From: Rhizophagus sp. LPA8_4_AMF
Lineage: Eukaryota; Glomeromycota; Glomeromycetes; Glomerales; Glomeraceae
Assembly: GCA_021464525.1 (NCBI GenBank)
Contig: JADRCO010001131.1
Coordinates: forward strand, 1 to 22,270
Length of the DNA stretch: 22,270 bases
Direction: 5' to 3'
In this document: positions 18,742 to 22,270 of the stretch, piece by piece
Numbering within the stretch: the first letter of the stretch is position 1
How the letters are laid out: the number at the start of each line of letters is the position of its first letter
The notes under the pieces: model-generated
Told to the model about the DNA's origin: nothing
Database searches by the model: none
Seen by the model: only the letters and a program-made list of their open reading frames with translations
Made by a program: the position numbers and the translations under genes

Positions 18742-20631
18742 ATGCTTATTTCGTTAGATACTTTTATTTTAGGTGGCACTACTGATGAGATATTTGCGAC
18801 TATTCTTGACAATGAAGTCCTCGTAAATGATTTTAAAGTTAACATTAACGCATTTAAAATTTCAAGTCTCAAGGAGTATATCTGGCTTAAGAAAAACAAT
18901 AAATTTAGTATTAATGATCCTGATAATATGAACCTTTGGAACGTTGATGTTGGTAAAAGTCAGCTTAAAGATGTTGATAGTGAAGAGAAAATCCAAAGCA
19001 AACTTAGAGGCGAGAAAATGAGAGCAGGGAAATTTTTTACTGATTATTTTAAAGTTGATCAACCTGTTGACAGGAATGTCCATATCATCATTACAATCTC
19101 TGCGGTCCGTATGCCTCAAAGTTCTGTCTGTTGACGCTGACAAAAAGCTTGACCCTAAAGTATTGAAGTATGAATTTTGACATCATCTATTTTCTCAGGT
19201 CTTTTTAGAGAATCAAAAGATGTGGTTTTGATTATAGATGAAGTCTCAACTCTGAATTATAAAAGCGAAAGTGAAAAGTCAATCATTGATGACTTCATAG
19301 CTACATTGAGGTTTCTTAAGGAATAAGGGAGTGTATGTTCTATAGTGTTTATTGGCACTGATGTAATTAAGGAGTTTTTACTGCCAAGTCGAAGAAATAT
19401 TCCACCATTTTCCGCTGAGGTAGAATTCTACTATACAACCCGGTTTACTAGTGAAGAGGTCAAGAATCTTTTTACTCAATACGTTGAGGAAAATTAACTA
19501 AATGTTGATGTAGATGATATTGTTACAGATATTTACTCTCTTACCCTTGGACACAAGGGTCTCGTTGGCATTTGCTGCTATTATTTTGCGACAAATCTCA
19601 TAGTTGGCACTAACGAAGCAAAACTCTGCGACTGGGAGAAGCATACTCTAATTCAGTCACCTCAATATATAAAGGAGCAAGCAACATATAAATCCATTAT
19701 TCGATGTCTTAAAGACCTTAATGAGAATGAAGGAGAGATCCTTGGGGAGGTCTTTATCATGGAAATAAACAACTCTTAGAGGTGAAGTTCATTTACTTCT
19801 GTTGTCAAGATATTGTAGATGTATTATATTATTATTCACGTTTTTTCCCACTTTAAGGATGGAAAAAACGAAAGAATTGTGGAATTCCTCCTTGCAGAAG
19901 GAATGGTTGTTAAAGTACCACATAATAATTATGGATGGATGATAATAGAGTGTGCTGCACCTATCCTTCGTAATATTATATTTTCCAGAATACACGGACC
20001 TACTATTAAGCCTTCTAGCTCACCTATTGATACAACTAATATTGATCCCGAATGGTTGTTGACACGTACTATTGAGGTATATAGTTGTTCTAAGTTATTT
20101 ATTGTCAATAATATAAGTGTTTGTATATATTTGCTAAGAAGTACATCATTTTATAAAGAACATGTCTATCAAAGACATTTCCCCATAAATACACTTTCAA
20201 TGCTAACAATCAGCCATCTGAGTATGCCTTTCAAGCTGAATTTCTCAGTATTTACAAACAACTGATTTCCATGACCTACCCACATCTTGATTATCATGTT
20301 CTCTGAGGTTAGAGAGTATAATGAACGTCTAAATATTCTCATTCATGATAAAGACTTGCCTATTTATGGTATTGAACTCTCTGTTGCAGCAAGCGATAAT
20401 ATGTTTGATAATCACCTTAAACGTTCTCATTATTATTGTTGCGTCTATGAATGCAATAAGATGTATACAATCAATATCTGTCCTAACAACAAGCTGCGTA
20501 ATTACTTTGGAAAAGAAAAATACAACGTGATTCCTATTCACGTGATTTGTGATATGAAAGATGGTAAGATAACACTAGTTTCTGAGAAAGGCGAAGAAGT
20601 AGTATCACTGCTCACTTTACGACAGTTTTGA
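18742..20631 (+). pseudogene. Crinkler-type (CRN) effector-like gene, broken
   Basis: The ATG at 18742 opens an N-terminal ubiquitin-like CRN domain (LISLDTFILGGTTDEIF, DFKVNINAFKI, GEKMRAGKFFTDYF) of about 122 residues. From about 19199, in the same frame, comes an NTPase-like part with a Walker B-type strand (VVLIIDEVS, acidic pair at 19237-19242), a sensor-like IVFIGTD, RFTSEEVKNLF and LTLGHKGLVG. It carries stops at 19324, 19495 and 19777. Later pieces read EFLLAEGMVV and ECAAPILR (frame kept), QPSEYAFQAEFLSIYKQLIS (frame changed, stop at 20304), and a final C-terminal frame to 20631 with RLNILIHDKDLPIYGIELSV. That last segment resembles the restriction-endonuclease-like C-terminus of CRN proteins. 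No P-loop (Walker A) was found; the region that should hold it is missing between about 19109 and 19199. An Asn (20332-20334) sits where a catalytic Asp is expected, while the Glu at 20374 remains. CRN proteins are secreted or nuclear-acting effectors in oomycetes and fungi. This copy is not functional as read. Confidence 0.82.
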
Positions 20632-21650
20632 GTGGAAAATGGATTTAGCTTTGATATAGCGTAAAATGAATTGCAGTAATTATTAGAAGATATACCTTAT
20701 TGCTGTATGATAACAGATTAACTGAATATGCTAGTGCATTAAACGCATTAATGAAAAATAGGTAATAACAATAAAATAACAAGAGTTGCGAAGCAATGAA
20801 GTCTGTTAATGTTTCACAATTTTTATACGGTTATAATTAATCTTTAATTGTTATGAAAAATGTAACACACGTCATAATTATTTTTTTTTGTTGTATAGAA
20901 TCGTCCAGTTCTCATCTAAGATGATGATTTGATCAAAATTAAGTTATTATAATGTGAATATAATCGGATGTACCCTTAAATATTATGTGACCAAATCAGA
21001 TAATAACTACTGCAAATGTGGATATAGGATTAAGGATGCTGGACTTTAGCTACCCTTTGATTGCTCATGTGGCAGATTTCGAAAATGAAGCTGCTGGGAG
21101 ATGTAACTAACTAACTATGGTTTACTATACCAGCTAGATAGATGATCTGGCACTGAGAGACGAAACTACATATGAAATATCCCCATATTACCGAAGAATT
21201 TTATAGAAGTAAATTAATGGTATAATGTCAATAAATGAGAGAATTATTAAATACTGTATTTATCAAAGAATGTATTGGTAATTATTTAATTATTAATTAT
21301 GCATTTTGTTTTGTTTAAAATAGTATTATTACTTTGCGACCTAGTAGATTTCAAAAATGAATCGATATCATAACTACTAGCCAACTAATTGTTTGATTAT
21401 AACTATACCGCGATTTAAATATATACGTTCTTAATTTCAATGCAAGGGGAAGATTTTTAGTTCTTCAAACTTTTAAAATTGCGAAATTCAGCCAGTTTAC
21501 GGAAAAATTATAATTAAGATATCAATACTTAACTAATAGATTTCTTTTAATTTTATTTAATGTTACGTGACTATCTTTCCATTTTATTTAGAGGATTACT
21601 GTATGAAAATTACAACACTAGTTAATATAACTTCAATAGATTCTCGATAT
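20632..21650. other. Spacer with an imperfect direct repeat
   Basis: No gene was supported. Stretches at about 21070-21130 and 21341-21408 share (G/C)(T/C)AGATTTC(G/A)AAAATGAA and an ending ACTATACC, separated by similar CTAACTAACTA-like text, and appear to be a diverged direct duplication about 270 bp apart. A short open piece at about 20955-21050 (+) contains YCKCGYRIKDAGL and has no start or partner motif. Confidence 0.35.
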
Positions 21651-22130
21651 TAATGCCGCAAATGTCCATGGGACAAATTGACTCATTTCATTATATGATT
21701 CTATTATTAAAAAATAAAAAATTATTATTAATATGTACTATTTATGCAATGATAATTTTTTTTATATCCGAAAATGAAAAGAAAAAGATTATTATTATAT
21801 CCGATCTTTTTAATGCTTTTTTTTGATTCTTCGCAATGTAACACATACTTATATACTATAGATATCACTAACATGAGTAAGTTCATGACCCAATAAGACT
21901 CCTTTCATTATATAATTCTAATGCGTTTCTATCAGAAAAAAAAAATTAATTATTATTTAATATGTCGATCTTTCATGATAATTTTTTTTTTTGATTCTGC
22001 ACAAAGTAATAATATTATAGATATCACGACCAAGAGCAAGCGTGCAGATGTCCATGGGCAAATAAGACTCCTTTCGCTATATATTTCTAATGATCCGAAA
22101 AATAAAAAAGATTCCATTCTATAAAATTCT
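21651..22130. repeat. Three diverged direct repeat copies
   Basis: Three copies of a block centred on (G/A)(T/C)CCATG(G/A)(G/C)-CAAAT(A/T)(A/G)ACTC-TTTC-TATAT-ATTCTA occur at about 21658-21706, 21878-21923 and 22042-22090. Copies two and three also share the upstream text TATAGATATCAC (about 21858 and 22017) and the downstream A/T-rich arm ending in TTTTTTGATTCT. Spacing is about 218 and 169 bp. There is no coding sense. It looks like a partial tandem array of an A+T-rich non-coding repeat. Confidence 0.6.
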
Positions 22131-22240
22131 GATACTTTTTTATTAGAAAAAGCACAATTTTCAATAATCGTCAAACTTTTCCGCTACTGTTCTACATAAT
22201 AGAGCCGATATCTTTAGTGCTTCGATCCGTTTCTGTTTCA

Positions 22241-22267
22241 TCCGGATGAATCCGGATGAATCCGGAT
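22241..22267. repeat. 10-bp tandem repeat TCCGGATGAA at window edge
   Basis: Two full TCCGGATGAA units (22241-22250, 22251-22260) and the start of a third (TCCGGAT, 22261-22267) lie at the right end and may continue outside the window. With the preceding CA they form the perfect palindrome CATCCGGATG (22239-22248). Confidence 0.75.
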
Positions 22268-22270
22268 TTT

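Noticed and set aside
18862..19143. Minus-strand frame opposite the Crinkler-type N-terminus
   Set aside because: The plus strand carries the recognisable domain; the antisense reading has none.
19789..20541. Minus-strand frames and an alternative plus frame (20345-20530) over the Crinkler-type C-terminus
   Set aside because: They overlap the better supported frame with the nuclease-like motif and lack any motif themselves.
21921..22174. Overlapping small frames on both strands
   Set aside because: They fall in the direct repeat block and include homopolymer-derived residues. No coding signal.

Overview
The window looks like nuclear DNA of an arbuscular mycorrhizal fungus (Glomeromycotina, Rhizophagus-like). 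This is inference. It rests on very high A+T, short 70-90 nt GT-AG introns with GTAAGT donors and TACTAAC-type branch sites, and decayed copies of protein families that are abundant in those genomes: Crinkler-type effectors, Uma2-like nuclease-fold proteins, zinc-ribbon/nuclease proteins and Tnp2-like transposases. No rRNA, tRNA or CRISPR array was seen.

Layout. Positions 1-3540 hold repeats (a short inverted-repeat element at 257-377 and a tandem array at 1571-1693) and a decayed zinc-ribbon plus PD-(D/E)XK-like gene (1801-2704, +). Positions 3541-5297 carry three + strand relics: an unrecognised Ser-rich ORF, a Tnp2/CACTA-like transposase fragment, and a Uma2-like gene that still has a clean intron. 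Positions 5298-6563 are A+T-rich spacer. The only gene that appears intact is on the minus strand, 13850-6564. Four exons give a 2,344-residue type II membrane protein whose large extracytoplasmic part repeats one beta-rich module about ten times. It resembles the fungal DUF3712/LEA-2/Tag1-like group and ends in a hydrophilic tail with PDGK pentapeptides. Its start codon appears to be split by the first intron (A|TG).

Positions 13851-17908 are spacer with an uncertain small exon and a 221-bp-period direct duplication. A coiled-coil gene relic lies at 17909-18083 (-). A broken Crinkler-type gene (ubiquitin-like N-terminus, NTPase, nuclease-like C-terminus) covers 18742-20631 (+). The right end (21651-22270) is built of diverged direct repeats and a TCCGGATGAA tandem.

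One functional gene therefore sits between two repeat- and pseudogene-rich flanks. Three of the relics belong to different families that share a restriction-endonuclease-like fold, and in each one an expected catalytic acidic residue appears to be lost.
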